From positions 49,865,213 through 49,929,212 of the forward strand of contig OY759215.1 in the NCBI GenBank assembly GCA_963662175.1: a stretch of 64,000 nucleotides of DNA. Direction: 5' to 3'. Shown one piece after another: positions 1 to 13,352 of the stretch (position 1 is the stretch's first letter; each line of letters begins with the position of its first letter). The translations under genes and the position numbers were made by a program. Below the pieces are notes generated by a model. The model saw only the letters and a program-made list of their open reading frames with translations. It did no database searches and was not told the origin of the DNA. The stretch comes from Aradus depressus. Its lineage: Eukaryota > Arthropoda > Insecta > Hemiptera > Aradidae.

Positions 1-3000
1 CATCTATATTCTTTCGAGCTCAGGATCTGCACTTGGAAATCTTGCCGAGGCACTTAGGTCAGATATTTTAATCGGGAAGTTAATATAACCTTGAGCAGGT
101 CGTTCTTCGGATGGGACATTAAGCGATGTTGCAGGTCCTTTCCGAATGTCAGGTACTCGTTAATGAGTCGTATCTAATGTAACTAAACCTGGGTAGGTGA
201 ATATTCACTCAGGTTAAAAATAACCTTGAGTCGTCCTTCGGATGGGACTTTCCCGATATATTTGAATCTGTCTGTGGTTTACCATCCTCGTTTCTGGTTG
301 CTGCCTATCGACCGACTTTGCTGTCTTAATGTGTTTTTCTGAAAATATGTCAAAACGGGACCATAATGCGCATTAATATTCTATCGAGCTCAGGATCTCC
401 ACTTGGAAATCTAGCCGCGGCACTTAGGTCAGATGTTTTAATCGGGAAGTTAAAAGGAACCTTGAGCTCGTCATCCTTCGGATGGGACATTAAGCGATGA
501 TGCAGGTCCTTTCCAAATGTCAGGTACACGTTAATGAGTCGTATCTAATGTAACTAAACCTGGGTAGGTGAAAATTCTCTCAGGTTCAAAATAACTTCGA
601 GTCGTCCTTCGGATGGGACTTAATGCGATGATCTTCGACCTTTTCAAATGTTAGGTACTCGATAATAGTCGTATGTTATGCAACTAAACCTGAATAGGTG
701 AATTTCACATAGGTTAAAGTTTACCTTGAGCACGTTGTCCTTCGGATGGGACTTTCCCGATATATCTGTATCTGTCTGTGGTTGACCATCCTCGTTTCTG
801 GTTGCTGCGTACCGACCGACTTTGCTGTCTTAATGTGTTTTTCACGTATGTAATGTAACTTAACCTGGGTAGGAGAAATTTCATTTAGGATAAAAATAAC
901 TTTGAGCACGTCGTCCTTCGGATGGGACTTTAAGCGATGATTCAGGGTTTTTCGAATGTCAGGTACTCGATAATGAGTCGTATGTTATGTAACTATACCT
1001 GGATAGGTAAAATTTCACTTAGGTTAAAATTAACCTTGAGCACATCGTCCTTCGGATGGGACTTTCCCGATATACTTCAATCTTACTGAGGTTGACCATA
1101 CTCGCTTGTGGTTGCTGCTTATCGACCGACTTTGCTGTCTTAATGTGTTTTTCAGAAAATATGTAAAAACGGTAACCTTTAGAACGTCGTCCTTCGGAAG
1201 GGACTTTAAGCGATAATCCAGGGCCTTTTCGAGTGTCAGGTACTCGTTAATGAGTCGTATCTAATGTAACTAAACCAGGGTAGGTGAATATTCACTCAGG
1301 TTCAAAATTAACCTTGAGTCGTCCTTCGGATGGGACTTTCCCGATATATTTGGATCTGTCTGTGGTTGACCATCCTGGTTTCTGGTTGCTGCCTATCGAC
1401 CGACTTTGCTGTCTTAATGTGTTTTTCAGAAAATATGTCAAAACGGGACCATAATGCGCATTTATATTCTATCGAGCTCAGGATCTCCACTTGGAAATCT
1501 AGCCGCGGCACTAAGGACAGATGTTTTAACCGGGAAGTTAAAAAGAACCTTGGGCACGTCGTCCTTCGGATGGGACTATAAGCGATGATCCAGGGCTTTT
1601 TCGAATGTCAGGTACTCGATAATGAGTCGTATCTAATGTAACTAAACCTGGGTAGGAGAAATTTCACTTAGGATAAAAATAACTTTGAGCACGTCGTCCT
1701 TCGGATGGGACATTAAGAGATGATCCAGGGCCTTTTCGAATGTCAGGTACTCGATAATGAGACGTATGTTATGTAACTATACCTGGATAGGTAAAATTTC
1801 ACTGAAGTCAAAAATAACCTTGAGCACGTCGTCCTTCGGATGGGACTTTCCCGATATATCTGAATCTATCTGTGGTTGACCATCCTCATTTCTGGTTGCT
1901 GCCTTTCGACCGACTTTGCTGTCTTAATGTGTTTTTCAGAAAATATGTCAAAACGGTAACCTTTAGAATGTCGTCCTTCGGAAGGGACTTTAAGCGATAA
2001 TCCAGGGCCTTTTCGAGTGTCAGGTACTCGTTAATGAGTCGTATCTAATGTAACTAAACCTGGGTAAGTGAATATTCACTCAGGTTCAAAAATAACCTTG
2101 AGTCGTCCTTCGGATGGGACTTTCCCGATATATTTGAATCTGTCTGTGGTTGACCATCCTGGTTTCTGGTTGCTGCCTATCGACCGACTTTGCTGTCTTA
2201 ATGTGTTTTTCAGAAAATATGTCAAAACGGGACCATAATGCGCATTTATATTCTATCGATCTCAGGATCTCCACTTGGAAATCTAGTCGCGGCACTTAGG
2301 TCAGATGTTTTAATCGGGAAGTTAAAATTAACCTTGAGCACATCGTCCTTCGGATGGGACTTTCCTTTTACTTCAATCTTACTGAGGTTGACCATACTCG
2401 CTTGTGGTTGCTGCTTATCGACCGACTTTGCTGTCTTAATGTGTTTTTCAGAATATATGTAAAAACGGTCTCCACTTGGAAATCTAGCCGCCGTACTTAG
2501 GTCAGATGTTTTAATCGGGAAGTTGAAAGGAACTTTGAGCACGTCGTCCTTCGGATGGGACTTTCCCGATATATCTGTATCTGTCTGTGGTTGACCATCT
2601 TCGTTTCTGGTTGCTGCCTACCGACCGACTTTGCTGTCTTAATGTGTTTTTCACGTATGTAATGTAACTAAACCTGGGTAGGAGAAATTTCCCTTAGGAT
2701 AAAAATAACCTTGAGCACATCGTCCTTCGGATGGGACTTTCCCGATATACTTCAATCTTACTGCTGTTGACCATACTCGTTTGTTGTTGCAGCTTATCGA
2801 CCGACTTTGCTGTCTTAATGTGTTTTTCAGAAAATATGTCAAAACGGTACCACAATGCGCATCTATATTCTTTCGAGCTCAGGATCTGCACTTGGAAATC
2901 TAGCCGAGGCACTTAGGTCGGATGTTTTAATCGGGAAGTTAAAATAACCTTGAGCACGTCGTTCTTCGGATGGGACTTTAAGCGATGATTCAGGGCCATT

Positions 3001-3440
3001 TCGAATTTCAGATACTCGATAATGAGTCGTATGTTATGTAACTAAACCTGGGCAGGTGAAATTTCACTTCGGTTGTAAATATCCTTGAGCACGTCGTCCT
3101 TCGGATGGGACTTTAAGCGCCGATCCAGGGCCTTTTCGAATGTTAGGTACCCGATAAAAGTCGTATGTTATGTAACTAAACATGGATAGGTGAAATTTCA
3201 CTGAAGTCAAAAATAACCTAGAGCACGTCGTCCTTCTGATGGGACTTTAAGCGATAATCCAGGGCCTATTCGAATGTGAGGTATTCGTTAATGAGTCGTA
3301 TCTAATGTAACTTAACCTGGGTTGGTGAATATTCACTCAGGTTAAAAATAACCTTGAGTCGTCCTTCGGATGGGACTTTCCCGATATATTTGAATCTGTC
3401 TGTGGTTGACCATCCTCGTTTCTGGTTGCTGCCTATCGAC
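1..3440 (+). repeat. Satellite A array, block 1 (modular satellite)
   Basis: Tandem array of satellite A modules. Each module opens with CGTCCTTCGGATGGGAC and closes with a TTAAAATAACCTTGAGCAC-like linker. Module a (about 135 bp) continues TTTAAGCGATGATCC and carries AATGAGTCGTATGTTATG. Module b (about 240 bp) continues TTTCCCGATATA and carries GACTTTGCTGTCTTAATG and CTCAGGATCTGCACTTGG. Module c (about 176 bp, for example 2557-2732) starts as b and ends as a. The block stops inside a b module at TATCGAC, where satellite B begins. Its first bases match the sequence just right of the B-to-A junction at 13344, including the uncommon CTTGCCGAGG variant, so another B array probably lies just outside the window. 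No coding gene is supported here. Confidence 0.93.
2557..2732 (+). repeat. Satellite A module c (b/a chimera), example copy
   Basis: The module starts like b (GGGACTTTCCCGATATA through CTTAATGTGTTTTTCA). It then switches, without the rest of b, to the second half of module a (CGTATGTAATGTAACTAAACC). Length is 176 bp against 240 for b and 135 for a. The same switch point recurs near 838, 13850, 14150, 14965, 16960, 51075, 52255, 53440, 61665 and 62850. All c modules therefore look like copies of one recombination event. Confidence 0.8.
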
Positions 3441-3665
3441 CTTCTTCATGGCATTTTTATTCTTCGCTGAATCCTTCAATTGAAATCTGCGAACATACAG
3501 GTATATTTTTTTTTCTAAATTAATGAAACTGTCTCATTTTATTTAATAGCACTTCAATTTCTGTTTTTGTTCGCAGATAGACGGGCTGAGAAGCATTTCA
3601 AGAACTTGTTCATGGCAGCTTTGATTCTCCGCTGAGTGCTTCAATTGAAAACTTCGAACTTACAG

Positions 3666-3739
3666 GTATGTTTTTTTTCTAAGTTTAAAAACTGTCTGAT
3701 TTTATTTAATAACACTTCTGTTTCTGTTTTTGTTCGCAG
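3666..3739 (+). other. Intron-like part of a satellite B monomer (example)
   Basis: This 74-nt segment begins with donor-like ACAG|GTATGT and ends with TTCTGTTTCTGTTTTTGTTCGCAG, a long pyrimidine tract followed by an acceptor AG. TTTAATAAC, a plausible branch site, has its A about 28 nt before the acceptor. Spacing and order fit a short insect intron. GT and AG are kept in most monomers. Exceptions include GC donors near 33230 and 45605, a lost donor GT at 6104, and acceptor GGAG at 6828 and 7317. Splicing itself is inferred. Confidence 0.6.
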
Positions 3740-3828
3740 ATAGACTGGCTGAGGAGCATACCAAGAACTTCTTCATGGCAGCTTTGATTCTTCGCTGAAT
3801 CCTTCAATTGAAATCTTCGAACATATAG
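3740..3828 (+). other. Exon-like part of a satellite B monomer (example)
   Basis: This 89-nt segment lies between the acceptor AG and the next donor. One frame in typical monomers reads RLAEEHFKNFFMAALILR and then TGA. Because 89 is not a multiple of three, joined exons would change frame at each unit, so a long repeat protein is not possible. The short peptide is not recognised and may be chance. In this copy the exon ends TAG|GT rather than the more usual CAG|GT. Confidence 0.5.
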
Positions 3829-6800
3829 GTATGTTTTTTTTCTAAGTTTAAAAACTGTCTGATTTTATTTAATAGCACTTCTGTTTCTGTTTTTGTTCGC
3901 AGATAGACTAGCTGAGGAGCATTTCAAGAACTTCTTCATGGCAGCTTTGATTCTTCGCTGAATCCTTCAATTGAAATCTTAGAACATATAGGTATGTTTT
4001 TTTTCTAAGTTTAAAAACTGTCTTATTTTATTTAATAGCACTTCTGTTTCTGTTTTTGTTCGCAGATAGACTGGCTGAGGAGCATTCCAAGAACTTCTTC
4101 ATGGCAGCTTTGATTCTCCGCTGAGTCCTTCAATTGAAATTTTCGAACATACAGGTATGTTTTTTTTCTAAGTTTAAAAACTTTCTTATTTTATTTAATA
4201 ACACTTCTGTTTCTGTTTTTGTTCGCAGATAGAGTGGCTGAGGAGCACTTTAAGATCTTCTTCATGGCAGCTTTGATTCTTCGCTGAGTCCTTCAATTGA
4301 AATCTTCGAACTTACAGGTATATTTTTTTTCTATGTTTAAAAACTGTCTGATTTTATTTATTAGCACTTCTGTTTCTGTTTTTGTTTGCAGATAGACTAG
4401 CTGAGGAGCATTTCAAGAACTTCTTCATGGCAGCTTTGATTCTTCGCTGAATCCTTCAATTGAATTCTTCGAACATATAGGTATGTTTTTTTTCTAAGTT
4501 TAAAAACTGTCTTATTTTATTTAATAGCACTTCTGTTTCTGTTTTTGTTCGCAGATAGACTGGCTGAGGAGCACTTCAAGAACTTCTTCATGGCAGCTTT
4601 GATTCTTCGCTGAATCCTTCAATTGAAATCTTCGAACATAGAGGTATGTTTTTTTTCTAAATTTAAAAACTGTCTTTTTCTATTTAATAGCACTTCTGTT
4701 TCTTATTTAGTTCGCAGATAGACTGGCTGAGGAGCATTCCAGGAACTTCTTCATGGCAGCTTTGATTCTTCGCTGAATCCTTCAATTGAAATCTTCGAAC
4801 ATACAGGTATGTTTTTTTTCTAAGTTTAAAAACTGTCTGATTTTATTTAATAACACTTCTGTTTATCTTTTTGTTCGCAGATAGACTGGCTGAGGAGCAC
4901 TTCAAGAACTTCCTCATGGCAGCTTTGATTCTCAACTGAGTGCTTCAATTGAAAACCTCGAACTTACAGGTATGTTTTTTTTCTAAGTTTAAAAACTGTC
5001 TGATTTTATTTAATAACACTTCTGTTTCTGTTTTTGTTCGCAGATAGACTGGCTGAGGAGCACTTCAAGAACTTCTTCATGGTAGCTTTGATTCTCCGCT
5101 GAGTGCTTCAATTGAAAACTTCGAACTTACAGGTATGTTTTTTTTCTAAGTTTAAAAACTGTCTGATTTTATTTATTAGCACTTCTGTTTCTGTTTTTGT
5201 TCGCAGATAGACTGGCTGAGGAGCATGCCAAGAACTTCTTCATGGCAGCTTTGATTCTCCGCTGAGTGCTTCAATTGGAAACTTCGAACTTACAGGTATG
5301 TTTTTTTTCTAAGTTTGAAAACTGTCTGATTTTATTTAATAGCACTTCTGTTTCTGTTTTTGTTCGCAGATAGAGTGGCTGAGGAGCACATTAAGATCTT
5401 CTTCATGGCAGCTTTGACTCTCCGCTGAGTCCTTCAATTTAAATCTTCGAACATACAGGTATGTTTTCTTTCTAAGTTTAAAAACTTTCTTATTTAATAA
5501 CACTTCTGTTTCTGTTTTTGTTCGCAGATAGAGTGGCTGAGGAGCACTTTAAGATCTTCCTCATGGCAGCTTTGATTCTTCGCTGAGTCCTTCAATTGAA
5601 ATCTTAGAACATATAGGTATGTTTTTTTTCTAAGTTTAAAAACTGTCTTATTTTATTTAATAGCACTTCTGTTTCTGTTTTTGTTCGCAGATAGACTAGC
5701 TGAGGAGCATTTCAAGAACTTCTTCATGGCAGCTTTGATTCTTCGCTGAATCCTTCAATTGAAATCTTAGAACATATAGGTATGTTCTTTTTCTAAGTTT
5801 AAAAACTGTCTTATTTTATTTAATAGCACTTCTGTTTCTGTTTTTGTTCGCAGATAGACTGGCTGAGGAGCATTCCAAGAACTTCTTCATGGCAGCTTTG
5901 ATTCTCCGCTGAGTGCTTCAATTGAAAACTTCGAACTTACAGGTATGTTTTTTTTCTAAGTTTAAAAACTGTCTGATTTTATTTAATAGCACTTCTGTTT
6001 CTGTTTTTGTTCGCAGATAGAGTGGCTGAGGAGCACATTAAGATCTTCTTCATGGCAGCTTTGATTCTTCGCTGAGTCCTTCAATTGAAATCTTCGAACT
6101 TACAGATATATTTTTTTTCTATGTTTAAAAACTGTCTGATTTTATTTATTAGCACTTCTGTTTCTGTTTTTGTTCGCAGATAGACTAGCTGAGGAGCATT
6201 TCAAGAACTTCTTCATGGCAGCTTTGATTCTTCGCTGAATCCTTCAATTGAATTCTTCGAACATATAAGTATGTTTTTTTCCTAAGTTTAAAAACTGTCT
6301 TATTTTATTTAATAGCACTTCTGTTTCTGTTTTTGTTCGCAGATAGACTGGCTGAGGAGCACTTCAAGAACTTCTTCATGGCAGCTTTGATTCTTCGCTG
6401 AGTCTTTCAATTGAAATCTTCGAACTTACAGGTATATTTTTTTTCTATGTTTAAAAACTGTCTGATTTTATTTATTAGCACTTCTGTTTCTGTTTTTGTT
6501 CGCAGATAGACTAGCTGAGGAGCATTTCAAGAACTTCTTCATGGCAGCTTTGATTCTTCGCTGAATCCTTCAATTGAAATCTTCGAACATAGAGGTATGT
6601 TTTTTTTCTAAATTTAAAAACTGTCTTTTTCTATTTAATAGCACTTCTGTTTCTGTTTTAGTTCGCAGATAGACTGGCTGAGGAGCATTCATAGAACTTC
6701 TTCATGGCAGCTTTGATTCTTCGCTGAATCCTTCAATTGAAATCTTCGAACATACAGGTATGTTTTTTTTCTAAATTTAAAAACTGTCTTATTTTATTTA

Positions 6801-8794
6801 TTAGCACTTCTGTTTCTGTTTTTGTTCGGAGATAGAGTGGCTGAGGAGCACTTTAAGAACTTCTTCATGGCAGCTTTGATTCTCCGCTGAGTGCTTCAAT
6901 TGAAAACTTCGAACTTACAGGTATGTTTTTTTTCTAAGTTTAAAAACTGTCTGATTTTCTTTAATAACACTTCTGTTTCTGTTTTTGTTCGCAGATAGAC
7001 TGGCTGAGGAGCACTTCAAGAACTTCTTCATGGCAGCTTTGATTCTCCGCTGAGTGCTTCAATTGAAAACTTCGAACTTACAGGTATGTTTTTTTTCTAA
7101 ATTTAAAAACTGTCTTATTTTATTTATTAGCACTTCTGTTTCTGTTTTTGTTCGCAGATAGACTGGCTGAGGAGCATGCCAAGAACTTCTTCATGGCAGC
7201 TTTGATTCTCCGCTGAGTGCTTCAATTGAAAACTTCGAACTTACAGGTATGTTTTTTTTCTAAGTTTAAAAACTGTCTTATTATATTTATTAGCACTTCT
7301 GTTTCTGTTTTTGTTCGGAGATAGAGTGGCTGAGGAGCACTTCAAGAACTTCTTCATGGCAGCTTTGATTCTCCGCTGAGTGCTTCAATTGAAAACTTCG
7401 AACTAACAGGTATGTTTTTTTTCTAAGTTTAAAAACTGTCTGATTTTCTTTAATAACACTTCTGTTTCTGTTTTTGTTCGCAGATAGACTGGCTGAGGAG
7501 CATTCCAAGAACTTCTTCATGGCAGCTTTGATTCTTCGCTGAATCCTTCAATTGAAATCTGCGAACACACAGGTATGTCTTTTTTTCTAAATTAATGAAA
7601 GTGTCTCAATTTATTTAATAGCACTTCTGTTTCTGTTTTTGTTCGCAGATAGACGGGCTGAGAAGCATTTCAAGAACTTGTTCATGGCAGCTTTGATTCT
7701 CCGCTGAGTGCTTCAATTGAAAACTTTGAACATACAGGTATGTTTTTTTTCTAAGTTTAAAAACTGTCTGATTTTATTTATTAGCACTTCTGTTTCTGTT
7801 TTTGTTTGCAGATAGACTAGCTGAGGAGCATTTCAAGAACTTCTTCATGGCAGCTTTGATTCTTCGCTGAATCCTTCAATTGAATTCTTCGAACATATAG
7901 GTATGTTTTTTTTCTAAGTTTAAAAACTGTCTTATTTTATTTAATAGCACTTCTGTTTCTGTTTTTGTTCGCAGATAGACGGGCTGAGAAGCATTTCAAG
8001 AACTTGTTCATGGCAGCTTTGATTCTCCGCTGAGTGCTTCAATTGAAAACTTTGAACATACAGGTATGTTTTTTTTCTAAGTTTAAAAACTGTCTGATTT
8101 TATTTATTAGCACTTCTGTTTCTGTTTTTGTTCGCAGATAGAGTGGCTGAGGAGCACTTTAAGATCTCCTTCATGGCAGCTTTGATTCTTCGCTGAATCC
8201 TTCAATTGAAATCTGCGAACATACAGGTATGTCTTTTTTTCTAAATTAATGAAAGTGTCTCAATTTATCTAATAGCACTTCTGTTTCTGTTTTTGTTCGC
8301 AGATAGACGGGCTGAGAAGCATTTCAAGAACTTGTTCATGGCAGCTTTGATTCTCCGCTGAGTGCTTCAATTGAAAACTTTGAACATACAGGTATGTTTT
8401 TTTTCTAAGTTTAAAAACTGTCTGATTTTATTTATTAGCACTTCTGTTTCTGTTTTTGTTCGCAGATAGACTGGCTGAGGAGCATTCCAAGAACTTCTTC
8501 ATGGCAGCTTTGATTCTTCGCTGAATCCTTCAATTGAAATCTTCGAACATACAGGTATGTTTTTTTTCTAAGTTTAAAAACTGTCTGATTTTATTTAATA
8601 ACACTTCTGTTTCTGTTTTTGTTCGCAGATAGACTGGCTGAGGAGCACTTCAAGAACTTCATCATGGCAGCTTTGATTCTCCGCTGAGTGCTTCAATTGA
8701 AAACTTCGAACTCACAGGTATGTTTTTTTTCTAAGTATAAAAACTGTCTTATTTTATTTAATAGCACTTCTGTTTCTGTTTTTGTTCGCAGATA

Positions 8795-11700
8795 GAGTGG
8801 CTGAGGAGCACTTTAAGATCTCCTTCATGGCAGCTTTGATTCTCCGCTGAGTCCTTCAATTGAAAACTTCGAACTCACAGGTATGTTTTTTTTCTAAGTT
8901 TAAAAACTGTCTTATTTTATTTAATAGCACTTATGTTTCTGTTTTTGTTCGCAGATAGACTGGCTGAGGAGCACTTCTCGATCTTCTTCATGGCAGCTTT
9001 GATTCTCCGCTGAGTGCTTCAATTGAAAACTTCGAACTTACAGGTATGTTTTTTTTCTAAGTTTAAAAACTGTCTTATTTTATTTAATAGCACTTCTGTT
9101 TCTGTTTTTGTTCGCAGATAGACTGGCTGAGGAGCACTTCAAGAACTTCTTCATGGCAGCTTTGATTCTTCGCTGAGTGCTTCAATTGAAAGCTTCGAAC
9201 TTACAGGTATGTTTTTTTTCTAAGTTTAAAAACTGTCTTATTTTATTTAATAGCACTTCTGTTTCTGTTTTTGTTCGCAGATAGACTGGCTGAGGAGCAC
9301 TTCTCGATCTTCTTCATGGCACCTTTGATTCTCCGCTGAGTGCTTCAATTGAAATCTTCGAACTTACAGGTATATTTTTTTCTAAGTTTAAAAACTGTCT
9401 TATTATATTTATTAGCACTTCTGTTTCTGTTTTTGTTCGCAGATAGAGTGGCTGAGAAGCACTTTAAGATCTTCTTCATGGCAGCTTTGATTCTCCGCTG
9501 AGTGCTTCAATTGAAAACTTCGAACTCACAGGTATGTTTTTTTTCTAAAATTAAAAACTGTCTTATTGTATTTAATAGCACTTCTGCTTCTGTTCTTGTT
9601 TGCAGATATACTGGCTGAGGAGCATTTCAAAAACTTCTTCATGGCATTTTTATTCTTCGCTGAATCCTTCAATTGAAATCTGCGAACATACAGGTATGTT
9701 TTTTTTCTCAATTAATGAAACTGTCTCATTTTATTTAATAGCACTTCTGTTTCTATTTTTGTTCGCAGATAGACGGGCTGAGAAGCATTTCAAGAACTTG
9801 TTCATGGCAGCTTTGATTCTCCGCTGAGTGCTTCAATTGATAACTTTGAACATACAGTTATGTTTTTTTTCTAAGTTTAAAAACTGTCTGATTTTATTTA
9901 TTAGCACTTCTGTTTCTGTTTTTGTTCGCAGATAGAGTGGCTGAGAAGCACTTTAAGATATTCTTCATGGCAGCTTTGATTCTCCGCTGCGTGCTTCAAT
10001 TGAAAACTTCGAACTTACAGGTATGTTTTTTTTCTAAGTTTAAAAACTGTCTTATTTTATTTAATAGCACTTCTGTTTCTGTTTTTGTTCGCAGATAGAC
10101 TGGCTGAGGAGCACTTCAAGAACTTCTTCATGGCAGCTTTGATTCTTCGCTGAGTGCTTCAATTGAAAGCTTCGAACTTACAGGTATGTTTTTTTTCTAA
10201 GTTTAAAAACTGTCTTATTTTATTTAATAGCACTTCTGTTTCTGTTTTTGTTCGCAGATAGAGTGGCTGAGGAGCACTTTAAGATCTCCTTCATGGCAGC
10301 TTTGATTCTCCGCTGAGTCCTTCAATTGAAAACTTCGAACTCACAGGTATGTTTTTTTTCTAAGTTTAAAAACTGTCTTATTTTATTTAATAGCACTTAT
10401 GTTTCTGTTTTTGTTCGCAGATAGACTGGCTGAGGAGCACTTCTCGATCTTCTTCATGGCAGCTTTGATTCTCCGCTGAGTGCTTCAATTGAAAACTTCG
10501 AACTTACAGGTATGTTTTTTTTCTAAGTTTAAAAACTGTCTTATTTTATTTAATAGCACTTCTGTTTCTGTTTTTGTTCGCAGATAGACTGGCTGAGGAG
10601 CACTTCAAGAACTTCTTCATGGCAGCTTTGATTCTTCGCTGAGTGCTTCAATTGAAAGCTTCGAACTTACAGGTATGTTTTTTTTCTAAGTTTAAAAACT
10701 GTCTTATTTTATTTAATAGCACTTCTGTTTCTGTTTTTGTTCGCAGATAGACTGGCTGAGGAGCACTTCTCGATCTTCTTCATGGCACCTTTGATTCTCC
10801 GCTGAGTGCTTCAATTGAAATCTTCGAACTTACAGGTATATTTTTTTCTAAGTTTAAAAACTGTCTTATTATATTTATTAGCACTTCTGTTTCTGTTTTT
10901 GTTCGCAGATAGAGTGGCTGAGAAGCACTTTAAGATCTTCTTCATGGCAGCTTTGATTCTCCGCTGAGTGCTTCAATTGAAAACTTCGAACTCACAGGTA
11001 TGTTTTTTTTCTAAAATTAAAAACTGTCTTATTGTATTTAATAGCACTTCTGCTTCTGTTCTTGTTTGCAGATATACTGGCTGAGGAGCATTTCAAAAAC
11101 TTCTTCATGGCATTTTTATTCTTCGCTGAATCCTTCAATTGAAATCTGCGAACATACAGGTATGTTTTTTTTCTCAATTAATGAAACTGTCTCATTTTAT
11201 TTAATAGCACTTCTGTTTCTATTTTTGTTCGCAGATAGACGGGCTGAGAAGCATTTCAAGAACTTGTTCATGGCAGCTTTGATTCTCCGCTGAGTGCTTC
11301 AATTGATAACTTTGAACATACAGTTATGTTTTTTTTCTAAGTTTAAAAACTGTCTGATTTTATTTATTAGCACTTCTGTTTCTGTTTTTGTTCGCAGATA
11401 GAGTGGCTGAGAAGCACTTTAAGATATTCTTCATGGCAGCTTTGATTCTCCGCTGCGTGCTTCAATTGAAAACTTCGAACTTACAGGTATGTTTTTTTTC
11501 TAAGTTTAAAAACTGTCTTATTTTATTTAATAGCACTTCTGTTTCTGTTTTTGTTCGCAGATAGACTGGCTGAGGAGCACTTCAAGAACTTCTTCATGGC
11601 AGCTTTGATTCTTCGCTGAGTGCTTCAATTGAAAGCTTCGAACTTACAGGTATGTTTTTTTTCTAAGTTTAAAAACTGTCTTATTTTATTTAATAGCACT

Positions 11701-12720
11701 TCTGTTTCTGTTTTTGTTCGCAGATAGACTGGCTGAGGAGCACTTCTCGATCTTCTTCATGGCACCTTTGATTCTCCGCTGAGTGCTTCAATTGAAATCT
11801 TCGAACTTACAGGTATATTTTTTTCTAAGTTTAAAAACTGTCTTATTATATTTATTAGCACTTCTGTTTCTGTTTTTGTTCGCAGATAGAGTGGCTGAGA
11901 AGCACTTTAAGATCTTCTTCATGGCAGCTTTGATTCTCCGCTGAGTGCTTCAATTGAAAACTTCGAACTCACAGGTATGTTTTTTTTCTAAAATTAAAAA
12001 CTGTCTTATTGTATTTAATAGCACTTCTGCTTCTGTTCTTGTTTGCAGATATACTGGCTGAGGAGCATTTCAAAAACTTCTTCATGGCATTTTTATTCTT
12101 CGCTGAATCCTTCAATTGAAATCTGCGAACATACAGGTATGTTTTTTTTCTCAATTAATGAAACTGTCTCATTTTATTTAATAGCACTTCTGTTTCTATT
12201 TTTGTTCGCAGATAGACGGGCTGAGAAGCATTTCAAGAACTTGTTCATGGCAGCTTTGATTCTCCGCTGAGTGCTTCAATTGATAACTTTGAACATACAG
12301 TTATGTTTTTTTTCTAAGTTTAAAAACTGTCTGATTTTATTTATTAGCACTTCTGTTTCTGTTTTTGTTCGCAGATAGAGTGGCTGAGAAGCACTTTAAG
12401 ATATTCTTCATGGCAGCTTTGATTCTCCGCTGCGTGCTTCAATTGAAAACTTCGAACTTACAGGTATGTTTTTTTTCTAAGTTTAAAAACTGTCTTATTT
12501 TATTTAATAGCACTTCTGTTTCTGTTTTTGTTCGCAGATAGACTGGCTGAGGAGCACTTCAAGAACTTCTTCATGGCAGCTTTGATTCTTCGCTGAGTGC
12601 TTCAATTGAAAGCTTCGAACTTACAGGTATGTTTTTTTTCTAAGTTTAAAAACTGTCTTATTTTATTTAATAGCACTTCTGTTTCTGTTTTTGTTCGCAG
12701 ATAGACTGGCTGAGGAGCAC
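8795..12720 (+). repeat. Higher-order duplication within satellite B array 1
   Basis: The segment from 8795 recurs from 10261 (offset 1466, nine monomers). The segment from about 10530 recurs from about 11507 to 12720 (offset 977, six monomers). Marker variants repeat in order: ACTTCTCGATCTTC, the short T-run GTATATTTTTTTC, and a rare monomer with GCAGATATACTGG next to one with GGCATTTTTATTC. Copies are near-identical, so the duplications are recent. Confidence 0.85.
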
Positions 12721-13336
12721 TTCAAGAACTTCTTCATGGCAGCTTTGATTCTCCGCTGAGTGCTTCAATTGAAAACTTCGAACTTACAGGTATATTTTTT
12801 TTCTAAGTTTAAAAACTGTCTGATTTTATTTATTAGCACTTCTGATTCTGTTTTTGTTCGCAGATAGACTGGCTGAGGAGCATTCCAAGAACTTCTTCAT
12901 GGCAGCTTTGATTCTTCGCTGAATCCTTCAATTGAAACCTTCGAACATACAGGTATGTTTTTTTCTAAATTTAAAAACTGTCTCATTTTATTTATTAGCA
13001 CTTCTGTTTCTGTTTTTGTTCGCAGATAGAGTGGCTGAGGAGCACTTTAAGAACTTCTTCATGGCAGCTTTGATTCTCCGCTGAGTGCTTCAATTGAAAA
13101 CTTCGAACTCACAGGTATGTTTTTTTTCTAAGTTTAAAAACTGTCTTATTTTATTTAATAGCACTTCTGTTTCTGTTCTTGTTCGCAGATAGAGTGGCTG
13201 AGGAGCACTTTAAGATCTTCTTCATGGCAGCTTTGATTCTCCGCTGAGTCCTTCAATTGAAAACTTCGAACTCACAGGTAAGTTTTTTTTCTAAGTTTAA
13301 AAACTGTCTTATTTTATTTATTAGCACTTCTGTTTC

Positions 13337-13352
13337 TGTTTTTCAATACGTC
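13337..13352. other. Satellite B to A junction 1
   Basis: B sequence ending CTTCTGTTTCTGTTTTT joins A sequence CAATACGTCAAAACGG. TGTTTTT (13337-13343) is shared by the B pyrimidine tract and by the A motif TGTGTTTTTCAG, so this is a microhomology junction. The A side is shortened relative to the usual CAGAAAATATGTCAAAACGG. The same junction is present at 47121. Confidence 0.9.

Larger units (their letters stand above)
3441..13343 (+). repeat. Satellite B array 1 (163-bp exon-intron-like monomer)
   Basis: About 60 head-to-tail monomers, all in plus orientation. The period is 163 bp, measured from successive GCAGATAGA motifs at 3737, 3900, 4063 and 4226. Each monomer has an exon-like part (ATAGACTGGCTGAGGAGC ... 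TTCGAACTTACAG) and an intron-like part (GTATGT, T-run, TCTAAGTTTAAAAACTG, ATTTTATTTAATAGC, pyrimidine tract, TTCGCAG). The part from about 8795 onward is a higher-order duplication at offsets of 1466 and 977 bp (9 and 6 monomers). No protein gene is supported. Confidence 0.95.

Noticed and set aside
1308..2542. Repeated 60-98 codon open frames in satellite A, on both strands
   Set aside because: They recur at module spacing with the same peptides, overlap on opposite strands and vary in end points as modules shift. This is what a homogeneous satellite with few stops in one stretch produces.
7290..7520. 76-codon minus-strand frame across satellite B monomers
   Set aside because: It is antisense to the splice-like signals, is open in only a few monomer combinations, and is low-complexity Lys/Asn/Ser composition from the T-runs.
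3441..13343. CRISPR-like array
   Set aside because: The whole 163-bp monomer is repeated with no unique spacers, and there are no cas genes; the context is eukaryotic.
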